Part shown: piece by piece, positions 36,214-42,362 of the stretch
Layout: the number at the start of each line of letters is the position of its first letter
Numbering within the stretch: position 1 is the stretch's first letter
Assembly (NCBI GenBank): GCA_009784895.1
Contig: WQXJ01000017.1
Span: 1-42,362 of the forward strand
DNA length: 42,362 nucleotides
Reading direction: 5' to 3'
From: Micrococcales bacterium
GTDB taxonomy: Bacteria > Actinomycetota > Actinomycetes > Actinomycetales > WQXJ01
Program-made: the position numbers and the translations under genes
The notes under the pieces: model-generated
Databases searched by the model: none
What the model was told of the DNA's origin: nothing
The model's input: the letters and a program-made list of their open reading frames with translations, nothing else

Positions 36214-36404
36214 GGCAGCCATTGTGCCAGGCAAAGGCACCGGCTGGACGGCTGTTGGCCGGGTGGCGCCTGATCGGTGCCTTGACGCCAAAGCCCATTG
36301 GGCCATTGCTAACCAACCCCACCCAAACGCGCCGCAAAGTCAACGGCGAGGGCCGGCATCGGAGGCTGAACGGCAGGCGGCCAAGGCGATGCCGCTCATC
36401 GGCG

Positions 36405-36410
36405 TAGGGT
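36405..36410 (+). promoter_or_regulatory. Probable -10 (TAGGGT) giving leaderless M13 peptidase mRNA
   Basis: TAGGGT is followed by 6 bases and ATG 36417 with no ribosome-binding sequence. The geometry is the same as at rel and mutM. Confidence 0.5.
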
Positions 36411-36416
36411 TGGCTC

Positions 36417-38429
36417 ATGTCAGTTTCTGGAATCGACCTGAGCTATGTCAAAGCCTCGGTCCGCCCGCAAGACGACTTGTTTGAACACATCAACGGCCAG
36501 TGGTTGGACAGCTTTGACATCCCGCCGGACCGCGGCTGGGATGGCATCTTCCGCGAGCTGCGCGACCAATCCGAGCTTGACGTGCGGCGGATCGTCGAGG
36601 AGCTGGCAGCCGGCGAACTGCCAGACGGCGCCGATCCCCACACCGCCCAACTGGTGGCCGCGATCTACACCGCCTTCATGGACACCGAGCGGATCGAGTC
36701 TGCGGGCCTGGCCCCGCTATTGCCAGACCTCCAAGCGGTCGAGGCGGCCCCAAATGTCGATGCCTTGGCCCAGGTGATGGGCCAATTGGGGCGGGGCGGC
36801 GTGGGCGAAGCCATCGCCACTTGGGTCGATACCGATCCGGACAACCCGAACCGCTATGTCATCAACTTGGCCCAGTCTGGCTTGGGACTGCCGGATGAGG
36901 CCTACTACCGCGACACCCAGTACGAGCCGGTCTGCCAGGCCTACCGCCAGCATTTGGCCCGTTTGTTTGGGCTGGTCCAGACCGGTTTGTCCGATGCCGG
37001 CCGGCAACTTGGCCTGCTCGCGACGGTTGGCCATGAGGAGGCCTCAGCCAGGATCTACGCCTTGGAAGAACGCTTGGCAGCGGCCCACTGGGACGTGGTC
37101 AAAAACCGGGATGCCTCGGCCACCCACAACCCGATGCGCCTAGCTGACCTGGAGGAGTTGGCGCCAGGCTTCCCGTGGCAGGGCTGGACGGCGGCTCTGG
37201 GTGGCAGCCGTTCAACCTGGAACGACTTGGTGGTGGCCGAGCCATCCTTCTTCGAAGCCCTGAGCCAAGCCTGGCGCCAGGTCGATTTGGCTGATTGGCA
37301 ATTGTGGGCTGCCGCTCGGGTGATCTCGGCCCGGGCACCGTTGCTGACCGAGGCGTTGGTTCAGGCCAACTTCGACTTCAATGGCAAGGTCCTTGAAGGC
37401 AGCGAGGTCATTAGAGAACGTTGGAAGCGGGGCGTGTCCCTAGTTGAAGGCATCTTGGGCGAGGCCGTGGGCCAGATCTACACCGCCCGCCACTTCCCTG
37501 CGGCCAATAAGGCTCGGATGAGTCAACTGGTTGCCAACCTGGTCGAGGCCTATCGCCAGTCCATCAGTTCACTGGACTGGATGGGCCTGGAAACCAAGGC
37601 CAAGGCTCTGGCCAAACTTGACGCCTTCACGCCCAAGATTGGCTATCCGGACAAATGGCGTGATTATTCAGCCTTGACCTTGGATCCGGCCGATCTGGTT
37701 GGCAACGTCAGGGCGGCCTCGGCTTTTGAGACCGACCGCGAACTGGGCAAAATTGGCCGGCCGGTCGACCGCGACGAATGGTTCATGACGCCGCAAACGG
37801 TCAACGCCTACTACAACCCTGGGATGAACGAGATTGTCTTCCCGGCCGCGATATTGCAGCCGCCCTTCTTCAATATGGAGGCCGATGACGCCGCCAACTA
37901 CGGCGGCATAGGAGCGGTCATTGGACACGAAATTGGCCACGGTTTCGATGACCAGGGTTCGAAATATGACGGTTCCGGGGCCCTGGTTGATTGGTGGACC
38001 GAAGATGACAGGGTCGCCTTCGACCAGCGCACCAAGGCGCTGATCGAGCAGTACAACGCCTTTGTGGTGGAACTGCCGGCCGGCCCAATGCATGTCAACG
38101 GTGCGTTGACGATCGGTGAGAATATCGGGGACCTCGGTGGACTGGACATTGCCTGGAAGGCTTATCTCCTGGCACTTGACGGGGCCGCCCCACCGAGTAT
38201 CGACGGCCTGGATGCGGCCAAGCGCTTTTTCTTCGGCTGGGCTGGTTGCTGGCGGGCCAAGATCCGGCCGGAGCTGACCGAGCTGCGCCTATCGACCGAT
38301 CCGCATTCGCCAGATCGCTTCCGCTGCAACGGTGCCTCGCGCAACTTGGACCTCTTCTACCAGGCCTTCGAGGTGGGTCCAGGAGACGGGATGTATCTTG
38401 CGCCCAAGGACCGGGTCTCGATCTGGTGA
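36417..38429 (+). CDS. pepO: M13-family (neprilysin/PepO-like) zinc endopeptidase
   Basis: 670-residue metallopeptidase of the usual M13 length. The zinc motif HEIGH is at 504-508 (VIGHEIGHGFDDQGSKYD). The third ligand motif is ENIGDLGGLDIAW. NAYYNPGMNEIVFPAAILQPPFF and the C-terminal RCNGASRNLDLFYQAF are family signatures. There is no signal peptide or membrane helix, so it is likely cytosolic, degrading medium-length peptides. The C-terminus KDRVSIW differs from the common CxxW ending. It starts divergently from rpiB and is followed by a duplicated hairpin element. Confidence 0.95.
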   Translation: MSVSGIDLSYVKASVRPQDDLFEHINGQWLDSFDIPPDRGWDGIFRELRDQSELDVRRIVEELAAGELPDGADPHTAQLVAAIYTAFMDTERIESAGLAPLLPDLQAVEAAPNVDALAQVMGQLGRGGVGEAIATWVDTDPDNPNRYVINLAQSGLGLPDEAYYRDTQYEPVCQAYRQHLARLFGLVQTGLSDAGRQLGLLATVGHEEASARIYALEERLAAAHWDVVKNRDASATHNPMRLADLEELAPGFPWQGWTAALGGSRSTWNDLVVAEPSFFEALSQAWRQVDLADWQLWAAARVISARAPLLTEALVQANFDFNGKVLEGSEVIRERWKRGVSLVEGILGEAVGQIYTARHFPAANKARMSQLVANLVEAYRQSISSLDWMGLETKAKALAKLDAFTPKIGYPDKWRDYSALTLDPADLVGNVRAASAFETDRELGKIGRPVDRDEWFMTPQTVNAYYNPGMNEIVFPAAILQPPFFNMEADDAANYGGIGAVIGHEIGHGFDDQGSKYDGSGALVDWWTEDDRVAFDQRTKALIEQYNAFVVELPAGPMHVNGALTIGENIGDLGGLDIAWKAYLLALDGAAPPSIDGLDAAKRFFFGWAGCWRAKIRPELTELRLSTDPHSPDRFRCNGASRNLDLFYQAFEVGPGDGMYLAPKDRVSIW

Positions 38430-38471
38430 CCGGGGTTTGGGGCGCGCCTGGCGGCTCGCCCCAAACCAGGA

Positions 38472-38652
38472 CAGGGCTTGTTGGCCGCGTTTCCTTTGGT
38501 CCGCGCTTCGCGCTGACCACGTCAACACGGGCGGAGCCTGTCTGGCGACAGGCTCCTGGAAAGTGTCTGGCAACACTTCCCAGGAGCGACAACAGGGCTT
38601 GTTTGCCGCGTTTCCTTTGGTCAGCGTTTCACGCTGCCCACGTCAACACGGG
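38472..38652. repeat. Duplicated hairpin element between pepO and cysE
   Basis: Two 60-base direct repeats (38472-38531 and 38593-38652) flank two more hairpins. Each repeat has its own stem after TTTCCTTT: GGTC.GCGC-TTC-GCGC.GACC in the first, AGCGT-TTC-ACGCT in the second, so pairing is kept although bases changed. Between them lie a perfect 10-bp stem (GGAGCCTGTC, loop TGGC, GACAGGCTCC) and an AGTGT-CTGGCA-ACACT stem. It lies between convergent genes and may act as a two-way terminator or be a mobile palindromic element. It has no coding content. Confidence 0.75.
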
Positions 38653-39276
38653 TCAGATCCAGAGTGCTGGGTCTTCGAGTATGCCCGGGGCAACGCCTTG
38701 GCGGACGCGGCGGACCTTTCCAGGTACGCCAACTACGACATCGCCAGGCGCGACATCTTTAACCACCACCGAGTTGGCGCCAATTCGAACGCCGTCCCCG
38801 ATGTTCAAAGGTCCTAGCACCTTGGCGCCGGCCCCAACAGTGACATGGTTACCCAAAGTGGGATGCCGCTTGCCCTTGACCATAGAGCGGCCACCCAAGG
38901 TGACGCCATGGAACAACAACACATCGTCACCCACCTCGGTGGTTTCGCCGATTACCACGCCCATACCGTGGTCAATGAACAACCGGCGGCCCAGGGTGGC
39001 GCCCGGGTGGATTTCGACTCCTGTCAGTGCCCTGATTAGCTGGCTGATGAGCCGGGCCGGGAGTTTGAGCTGCGGGCGTTGCCACATCCAATGGGTCAGC
39101 CGGTGGGCCCAAAGGGCGTGGACCCCTGGATAACCCAACAGAACCTCGATCTTGGTCCGGGCGGCCGGGTCCAAGCGTTGGGCGGTCGCCAGGTCTTCCC
39201 GGATGATCCTGTGGAAGTGGCGCAGGGAGCTGAGCTGTTCGCTCAGGGCCGGTCGGGTCGATTGTGCACTGGTCAT
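38653..39276 (-). CDS. cysE: Serine O-acetyltransferase
   Basis: 207-residue left-handed beta-helix acetyltransferase making O-acetylserine for cysteine synthesis. The helical N-terminal domain is followed by hexapeptide repeats: [35 protein letters not shown]. The catalytic His region ([20 protein letters not shown]) and [21 protein letters not shown] are present. ATG 39276 begins 2 bases after the cysK stop, and its weak GGAA ribosome site lies in the cysK end, so it is co-translated. The C-terminus ends in DPALWI; whether this tail binds CysK is not clear. Confidence 0.95.
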   Translation of the reverse strand: MTSAQSTRPALSEQLSSLRHFHRIIREDLATAQRLDPAARTKIEVLLGYPGVHALWAHRLTHWMWQRPQLKLPARLISQLIRALTGVEIHPGATLGRRLFIDHGMGVVIGETTEVGDDVLLFHGVTLGGRSMVKGKRHPTLGNHVTVGAGAKVLGPLNIGDGVRIGANSVVVKDVAPGDVVVGVPGKVRRVRQGVAPGILEDPALWI

Positions 39277-39278
39277 GG

Positions 39279-40220
39279 CTATTCCATCAGGTCGTTGTAC
39301 AGGACAGTTGAAAGATACCGTTCGCCCAGGTCCGGGATCATCACCACGATGGTCTGACCGGCTGACTCGGGCCGGGCGGCAAGATCGAGCGCGGCGGCCA
39401 GGGCGGCGCCAGAGCTGATCCCCACCATCAGGCCTTCTTTGCGCGCGGCTGCCCGGGCCATTGCGATGGCGGTGTCGCCTGGCACGTCGATGACTTCGTC
39501 ATAAACGCTGGTATCCAGCACTTCTGGCACAAAGTTGGCGCCAATGCCCTGGATTTTGTGCGGGCCGGCCTGGCCGCCTTTCAAAGTTGGGGACTCGGCC
39601 GGTTCCACACCGACCACTTTGAGACCGGGTTTGTGCTGTTTGAGAACCTGGCCCACACCGGTGATGGTGCCGCCGGTGCCAACACCGGCCACGAAAACGT
39701 CAACCGCACCGTCGGTGTCATCCCAAATCTCTGCCGCCGTGGTCAGGCGGTGGATTTCTGGATTGGCCTGGTTGGAAAACTGGTCGGCCAAGATGGCGCC
39801 CGGGGTGCTGGCGGCGATTCGCTCGGCGGCTTCAACCGCGCCGGACATGCCTTCCGCTGCGGGGGTCAAAACCAGTTCGGCACCAAAGGCCCTAAACATG
39901 GCGCGGCGCTCAATTGACATTGACTCCGGCATGGTCAAGATGACCCGGTAGCCGCGGACGGCGCCAACAAAGGCCAAGGCAATGCCGGTATTGCCGCTGG
40001 TGCCTTCGACAATGGTGCCTCCTGGCCGCAGCGCTCCGGCCCTTTCAGCCGCTTTGACAATGGCCACTCCAACTCGGTCTTTGACCGAATTGGCCGGGTT
40101 GTAATACTCGAGTTTGGCCAGCACCTGCGTGCCTGGGGCAGCGGCCTTGGCCAACCGGTTTATGCGGACTAGCGGTGTGCGGCCAACAAGGGCGGCCGCG
40201 TCGCTGTAGATTCTTGCCAT
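39279..40220 (-). CDS. cysK: O-acetylserine sulfhydrylase (cysteine synthase A)
   Basis: 313-residue PLP enzyme that makes cysteine from O-acetylserine and sulfide. The PLP lysine is Lys47 in [11 protein letters not shown]. The cofactor and substrate loops [15 protein letters not shown] and [16 protein letters not shown], and the late [12 protein letters not shown], are intact. ATG at 40220 has AGGAG 7 bases upstream. Its 5' leader of about 215 bases contains a Cys-Cys-ending leader peptide and alternative helices, so cysK-cysE is likely controlled by cysteine supply. Confidence 0.97.
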   Translation of the reverse strand: MARIYSDAAALVGRTPLVRINRLAKAAAPGTQVLAKLEYYNPANSVKDRVGVAIVKAAERAGALRPGGTIVEGTSGNTGIALAFVGAVRGYRVILTMPESMSIERRAMFRAFGAELVLTPAAEGMSGAVEAAERIAASTPGAILADQFSNQANPEIHRLTTAAEIWDDTDGAVDVFVAGVGTGGTITGVGQVLKQHKPGLKVVGVEPAESPTLKGGQAGPHKIQGIGANFVPEVLDTSVYDEVIDVPGDTAIAMARAAARKEGLMVGISSGAALAAALDLAARPESAGQTIVVMIPDLGERYLSTVLYNDLME

Positions 40221-40292
40221 GAATACACTCCTGACCTGAGAGCTTAGCTAGTTGGGAGGCGCTGGGCTTGGGCCAGGGCAAACTGTCTCGCT

Positions 40293-40354
40293 CCGGTGCG
40301 CGCCACGTCACCGGCTTCCTGGCGCTGGGTGGGCCTGGGTCAACAACAGCCGGT
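40293..40354 (-). promoter_or_regulatory. Putative cysteine attenuator: alternative RNA helices
   Basis: On the minus-strand RNA, segment 1 (ACCGGCT, 40354-40348, inside the leader peptide codons Thr-Gly-Cys) pairs perfectly with segment 2 (AGCCGGT, 40316-40310). Segment 2 also pairs with segment 3 (CCGGTG, 40314-40309, with CACCGG, 40298-40293). The two pairings exclude each other, so a ribosome paused on the Cys codons would cover segment 1 and favour 2:3. Which fold is permissive is not clear, as no U-run terminator is seen. Confidence 0.55.
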
Positions 40355-40387
40355 CAGTTGCAGGAGATCGAGCGGCTGGCTACGCAT
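40340..40387 (-). CDS. Cysteine leader peptide MRSQPLDLLQLTGCC
   Basis: A 15-codon open reading frame on the minus strand upstream of cysK. ATG is at 40387-40385. The last two codons are TGT TGT (Cys-Cys), followed by TGA at 40342-40340. GGGAGGAG lies 7 bases before the ATG, one of the strongest ribosome sites in the window. Poly-Cys upstream reading frames that act as cysteine-responsive attenuators have been reported for mycobacterial sulfur operons. This one differs in having a Shine-Dalgarno leader. The peptide itself probably has no function. Translation rate at the Cys codons would sense charged tRNA-Cys. Confidence 0.8.
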   Translation of the reverse strand: MRSQPLDLLQLTGCC

Positions 40388-40444
40388 AGCGGCTCTCCTC
40401 CCGACCAGTGATCCCGGCCCAAGGCGGCCGGAGCGACAGCCAGA

Positions 40445-40474
40445 AGCCTACGCAAAGCCCGGGTCAAGGCGCAA
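40445..40474 (-). promoter_or_regulatory. Candidate promoter of the cysteine leader
   Basis: Minus-strand TAGGCT (40450-40445) as -10 and TTGCGC (40474-40469) as -35, with 18 bases between. Transcription would begin near 40438, about 50 bases before the leader peptide. Confidence 0.45.
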
Positions 40475-40609
40475 ACCACCGGTGAGTATCGCCATCGGCG
40501 GCCCTAGAAAAGAGTTCAAGCGCCGCCACCGGGCTTACCCAAGGCGGCCAAATGGGCGCCTAATAGGGATTCCTATCACCATTTGCCGGCGTACCGGCCC
40601 CAATACCTC

Positions 40610-40615
40610 TAGGCT
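40610..40615 (+). promoter_or_regulatory. Candidate -10 (TAGGCT) for the deacetylase gene
   Basis: TAGGCT fits the local TANNNT pattern and would give a leader of about 80 bases before ATG 40700. The rest of 40500-40650 shows only a small ATAGG/CCTAT palindrome (40563-40576) and no gene. Confidence 0.35.
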
Positions 40616-40699
40616 GGTACCTGCTCTACCGGTTGGTGTGGTTATGTCAACCGCTTGAAGTGTCCATGTGGTCCGGAATACAAGGAGGGATCCCAGGCG

Positions 40700-41641
40700 A
40701 TGGCTAAGCGATACTGGGGTTTCTGGCGTGTGCCGCTAATCGTGGCGGTGGTGGCCCTTGGCGGTGGCACGGCCGCCTGGGCAGTGCTGTCGCCAACCGG
40801 TGGCGACGAATTGAGCGGCGCCAGTGGCGTATTGACCGCGGGTTTCCCAGGGCAGATGCCGGCTCCGGCCGACCCAGCAGCGCCCACCGTTCGGCTCCAG
40901 CCTGAGGCTTTTGCGCTGGCCGAGGAGCCCGCTGTGGACTGCGACAAGGTCAACTGTGTGGCCCTGACCTTCGATGATGGTCCAGGTGAATACGGTGACG
41001 CCTTGCTGGACCTGCTGGCGGAGAAAAACGCCAGGGCCACGTTCTTCTACCTGGGGCCACCGACAATAACCCACGCCGAGATGGTCAACCGGGCGGCTGC
41101 CGATGGCCACGCCATTGGCAGTCATGCCGCCAGGCACGTTCAGATGACTGAACAAGGTCCGGCTGGGGCCTGCGAAAACGCGGCCACCGGAGGGCAAGCG
41201 ATTGAGGCTATCGGGCTGCCAGCGCCCGTCTTGTTGCGGCCGCCCTACGGTGCCATCAACGGCGCGATCGTGGCGGCTTGCCCGCAATGGAGCTTTGTAC
41301 TGTGGAATGTTGACACCATGGATTGGTCGACCAAGGACGCTGTTCAGATCATGGAGCGCGTTCGCTTGGACACCAAACCCGGGTCGATCATCTTGATGCA
41401 CGAGACGGTCGAGGCTGAACTTACCGCCGTCCCCTTGGCCATTGACTGGCTGCGCGCCAATGGCTTTGTTCTGGTGACAGTGCCGGAGCTGTTTGGCGGC
41501 CAGGCGCCAGCTGGGGAGCGGGTCTATGGTGGCCCGGCACCGACCGTGCCTGAGGTGACGCCGGGCCAGGCGACTGTTCCGGTCATAGCGGGCAGTCGAC
41601 TTCCTCCTGATACTGGCGAGGTTCCTGCGGCCGCAGGCTAG
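40700..41641 (+). CDS. Membrane-anchored polysaccharide deacetylase (NodB/CE4)
   Basis: 313-residue extracytoplasmic enzyme expected to deacetylate peptidoglycan or another N-acetyl polysaccharide. ATG 40700 is set by AGGAGG 11 bases upstream. An N-terminal helix (VPLIVAVVALGGGTAAWAVL) anchors it. The NodB domain starts VALTFDDGPGEYG with Asp92-Asp93. The metal His pair is in SHAARHVQM (His142, His146). LLRPPYGAINGAI and GSIILMHET complete the CE4 motifs. A Pro/Ala/Gly-rich C-terminal tail follows. The common W in SHTWSH is replaced. The target polymer is not known. Confidence 0.93.
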   Translation: MAKRYWGFWRVPLIVAVVALGGGTAAWAVLSPTGGDELSGASGVLTAGFPGQMPAPADPAAPTVRLQPEAFALAEEPAVDCDKVNCVALTFDDGPGEYGDALLDLLAEKNARATFFYLGPPTITHAEMVNRAAADGHAIGSHAARHVQMTEQGPAGACENAATGGQAIEAIGLPAPVLLRPPYGAINGAIVAACPQWSFVLWNVDTMDWSTKDAVQIMERVRLDTKPGSIILMHETVEAELTAVPLAIDWLRANGFVLVTVPELFGGQAPAGERVYGGPAPTVPEVTPGQATVPVIAGSRLPPDTGEVPAAAG

Positions 41642-41746
41642 TGGCCTGCTAATGAACCAACAACCGGCCCGTTGCCTTTTGGGCTGTGTTGTGCCGCCTC
41701 TCAGTTGCGGCATATAGGATTACCTAGCCCGTGTTTGGCCGGGCAC

Positions 41747-41817
41747 GCGGGCGTAGCTCAATGGTAGAGTCCTAGCCTTCCAAGCTAGCTACGCGGGTTC
41801 GATTCCCGTCGCCCGCT
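41747..41817 (+). tRNA. tRNA-Gly (anticodon TCC)
   Basis: A 71-base cloverleaf: acceptor GCGGGCG (41747-41753) with CGCCCGC (41810-41816), D-arm GCTC-AATGGTA-GAGT, anticodon stem CTAGC/GCTAG around loop CTTCCAA with anticodon TCC at 41779-41781, and T-arm CGGG-TTCGATT-CCCG. The discriminator is T and CCA is not encoded. The last 10 bases plus one, GTCGCCCGCTC, are repeated 14 bases downstream (41822-41832). Confidence 0.96.
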
Positions 41818-41821
41818 CGCT

Positions 41822-41832
41822 GTCGCCCGCTC
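41822..41832 (+). repeat. Repeat of the tRNA-Gly 3' end
   Basis: GTCGCCCGCTC is identical to 41808-41818 (tRNA 3' end plus one base). It could be an attachment-site remnant or a local slippage duplication. No integrase is visible in the window. Confidence 0.6.
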
Positions 41833-41926
41833 AGTGCGAATTTCGGGTCATTGTTGACTTTGCGTCCTCCAACATTGGCCAGCCTGGCGCCCGGCTCCGG
41901 GTCCGGCTGCGTCACGGTGGGTTGGG

Positions 41927-42112
41927 CCAGATCGACCTGAACGGCCGAGTGACTGGACCAGATCGACCTGAACAGCCGAGTGACTGGACCAGATCGACCT
42001 GAACAGCTGAGTGACTGGACCAGATCGACCTGAACAGCCGAGTGACTGGACCAGATCGACCTGAACGGCTGAGTGATTGGGCCAGATCGACCTGAACGGC
42101 CCGATGATTGGC
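41927..42112. repeat. 31-nt direct repeat array (six units)
   Basis: CCAGATCGACCTGAAC followed by a GCCGAGTGACTGGA-like half begins at 41927, 41958, 41989, 42020, 42051 and 42082, an exact 31-base period. Units differ at 1-4 positions, and the last unit decays. There are no spacers. The minus strand is open for 104 codons (42162-41848) only because the period shifts frame each unit, so I do not call a gene. Confidence 0.9.
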
Positions 42113-42127
42113 CCTTTACGTTTCCCC

Positions 42128-42146
42128 AGGTGGGCCCAATCCACCT
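42128..42146. other. Small hairpin between the two arrays
   Basis: AGGTGG, loop GCCCAAT, CCACCT. It sits between the 31-nt array and the GTTCATGTCGAT repeats. Nothing coding is seen here. Confidence 0.35.
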
Positions 42147-42188
42147 TGATTGGATTGGTCAAGTCGATTCGGGACCATCATCGAGGCG

Positions 42189-42232
42189 TTCATGTCGATC
42201 GGTCAGTGTCACCGAAATGTTCATGTCGATGG
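42189..42232 (+). repeat. GTTCATGTCGAT direct repeats, inverted relatives of the 31-nt unit
   Basis: GTTCATGTCGATC at 42189 and GTTCATGTCGATGG at 42219 lie 30 bases apart. The reverse complement of the 31-nt unit reads GTTCAGGTCGATCTGGTC, so the two sets are related but oppositely oriented. Repeated subterminal motifs of this kind occur at ends of some insertion sequences, but no transposase is present. Confidence 0.6.
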
Positions 42233-42236
42233 CTGA

Positions 42237-42362
42237 CTCGAGTAAACTCGGACGGCCAAGGTTCACTAACCTTCGGGATGTATGACTACATCCCCTCAGA
42301 TCGCTCACCTTGTCCGTCTCGAGTAAACTCGGACGGCCAAGGTTCACTAACCTTCGGGATGT
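42237..42362. repeat. 81-base tandem repeat with three hairpins (runs off window)
   Basis: A 45-base block is identical at 42237-42281 and 42318-42362, a period of 81. Each unit holds CGAGT-AA-ACTCG (42239-42250), AAGGTT-CACT-AACCTT (42258-42273) and GGGATGTA-TGAC-TACATCCC (42275-42294), all perfect stems. The second copy ends exactly at the window edge, so the array may continue. The minus strand is open through it in phase (27-residue period, VNLGRPSLLE), so a coding repeat cannot be excluded. Confidence 0.85.

Noticed and set aside
40221-40338. SAM riboswitch upstream of cysK
   Set aside because: I could not find the conserved SAM-binding cores of the known classes. The leader peptide and alternative helices explain the region better.
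41848-42162. 104-codon minus-strand frame over the 31-nt array
   Set aside because: It is repeat-derived with frame cycling, lacks a ribosome site and resembles no family.
42237-42362. Integron attC sites
   Set aside because: The units are identical tandem copies without cassette genes or core sites, and there is no integrase in the window.

Overview
The window is chromosomal DNA from a high-GC Gram-positive bacterium (Actinomycetota). Three lines of evidence agree. (1) The gene order thrS, HIT, CDP-alcohol phosphotransferase, PatA, PimA is the phosphatidylinositol mannoside (PIM) cluster known from mycobacteria. It is followed by yebC, ruvC, ruvA, ruvB, yajC, secD, secF, apt and rel, in the same relative order as the M. 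tuberculosis Rv2614c to Rv2583c region but with the intervening genes missing. (2) The trio Nif3-like, C4 zinc-ribbon coiled-coil, and RNase HI/phosphatase fusion matches Rv2230c to Rv2228c. (3) A polyphosphate glucokinase, an Rpi-B of the Glu type, many GTG/TTG starts and TANNNT -10 elements are typical of the phylum. The genus is not resolved. Sortase and LPXTG-type proteins suggest a host-associated lineage, but that is inference.

Layout. 1-1335: glutamate dehydrogenase, cut by the window edge. 1514-5428: two tandem paralogous secreted Ig-like proteins ending in LPVIETG, a class F-like sortase and an LCP cell-wall ligase. A degraded copy of the gdhA 3' end lies between the paralogs and records the duplication. 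5677-6799: two zinc-ribbon proteins. 6856-12676: thrS and PIM lipid synthesis, tightly coupled. 12704-12870: a 34-nt repeat array. 12995-19801: YebC, RuvCAB resolvasome and YajC-SecD-SecF. 20045-24084: apt and the (p)ppGpp enzyme Rel, with an LPVTG surface protein on the opposite strand between them. 24232-27137 (minus): DUF349 protein and membrane cyclophilin. 27408-28301: Fpg/MutM. 28474-31438: an ABC importer of the ABC_sub_bind type. 31549-34429: Nif3-like, zinc-ribbon and RNase HI-phosphatase genes. 34468-34850: RNase P RNA. 34914-36213 (minus): ppgK and rpiB. 36417-38429: M13 metallopeptidase. 38653-40220 (minus): cysE and cysK. 40700-41641: polysaccharide deacetylase. 41747-41817: tRNA-Gly(TCC). 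41927-42362: two repeat arrays running off the window.

Most of the window is conserved housekeeping. The best regulatory find is upstream of cysK on the minus strand: a 15-codon open reading frame with a strong ribosome-binding site that ends Cys-Cys-stop, followed by mutually exclusive RNA helices. This looks like a cysteine-sensing attenuator for cysK-cysE. Other points of interest are the gdhA duplication scar, the sortase that appears to lack its catalytic Arg beside proteins whose sorting signals lack a membrane anchor, a repeated hairpin with compensatory changes after the M13 peptidase gene, several probable leaderless starts, and the strongly structured tandem repeats beside the tRNA at the right edge.
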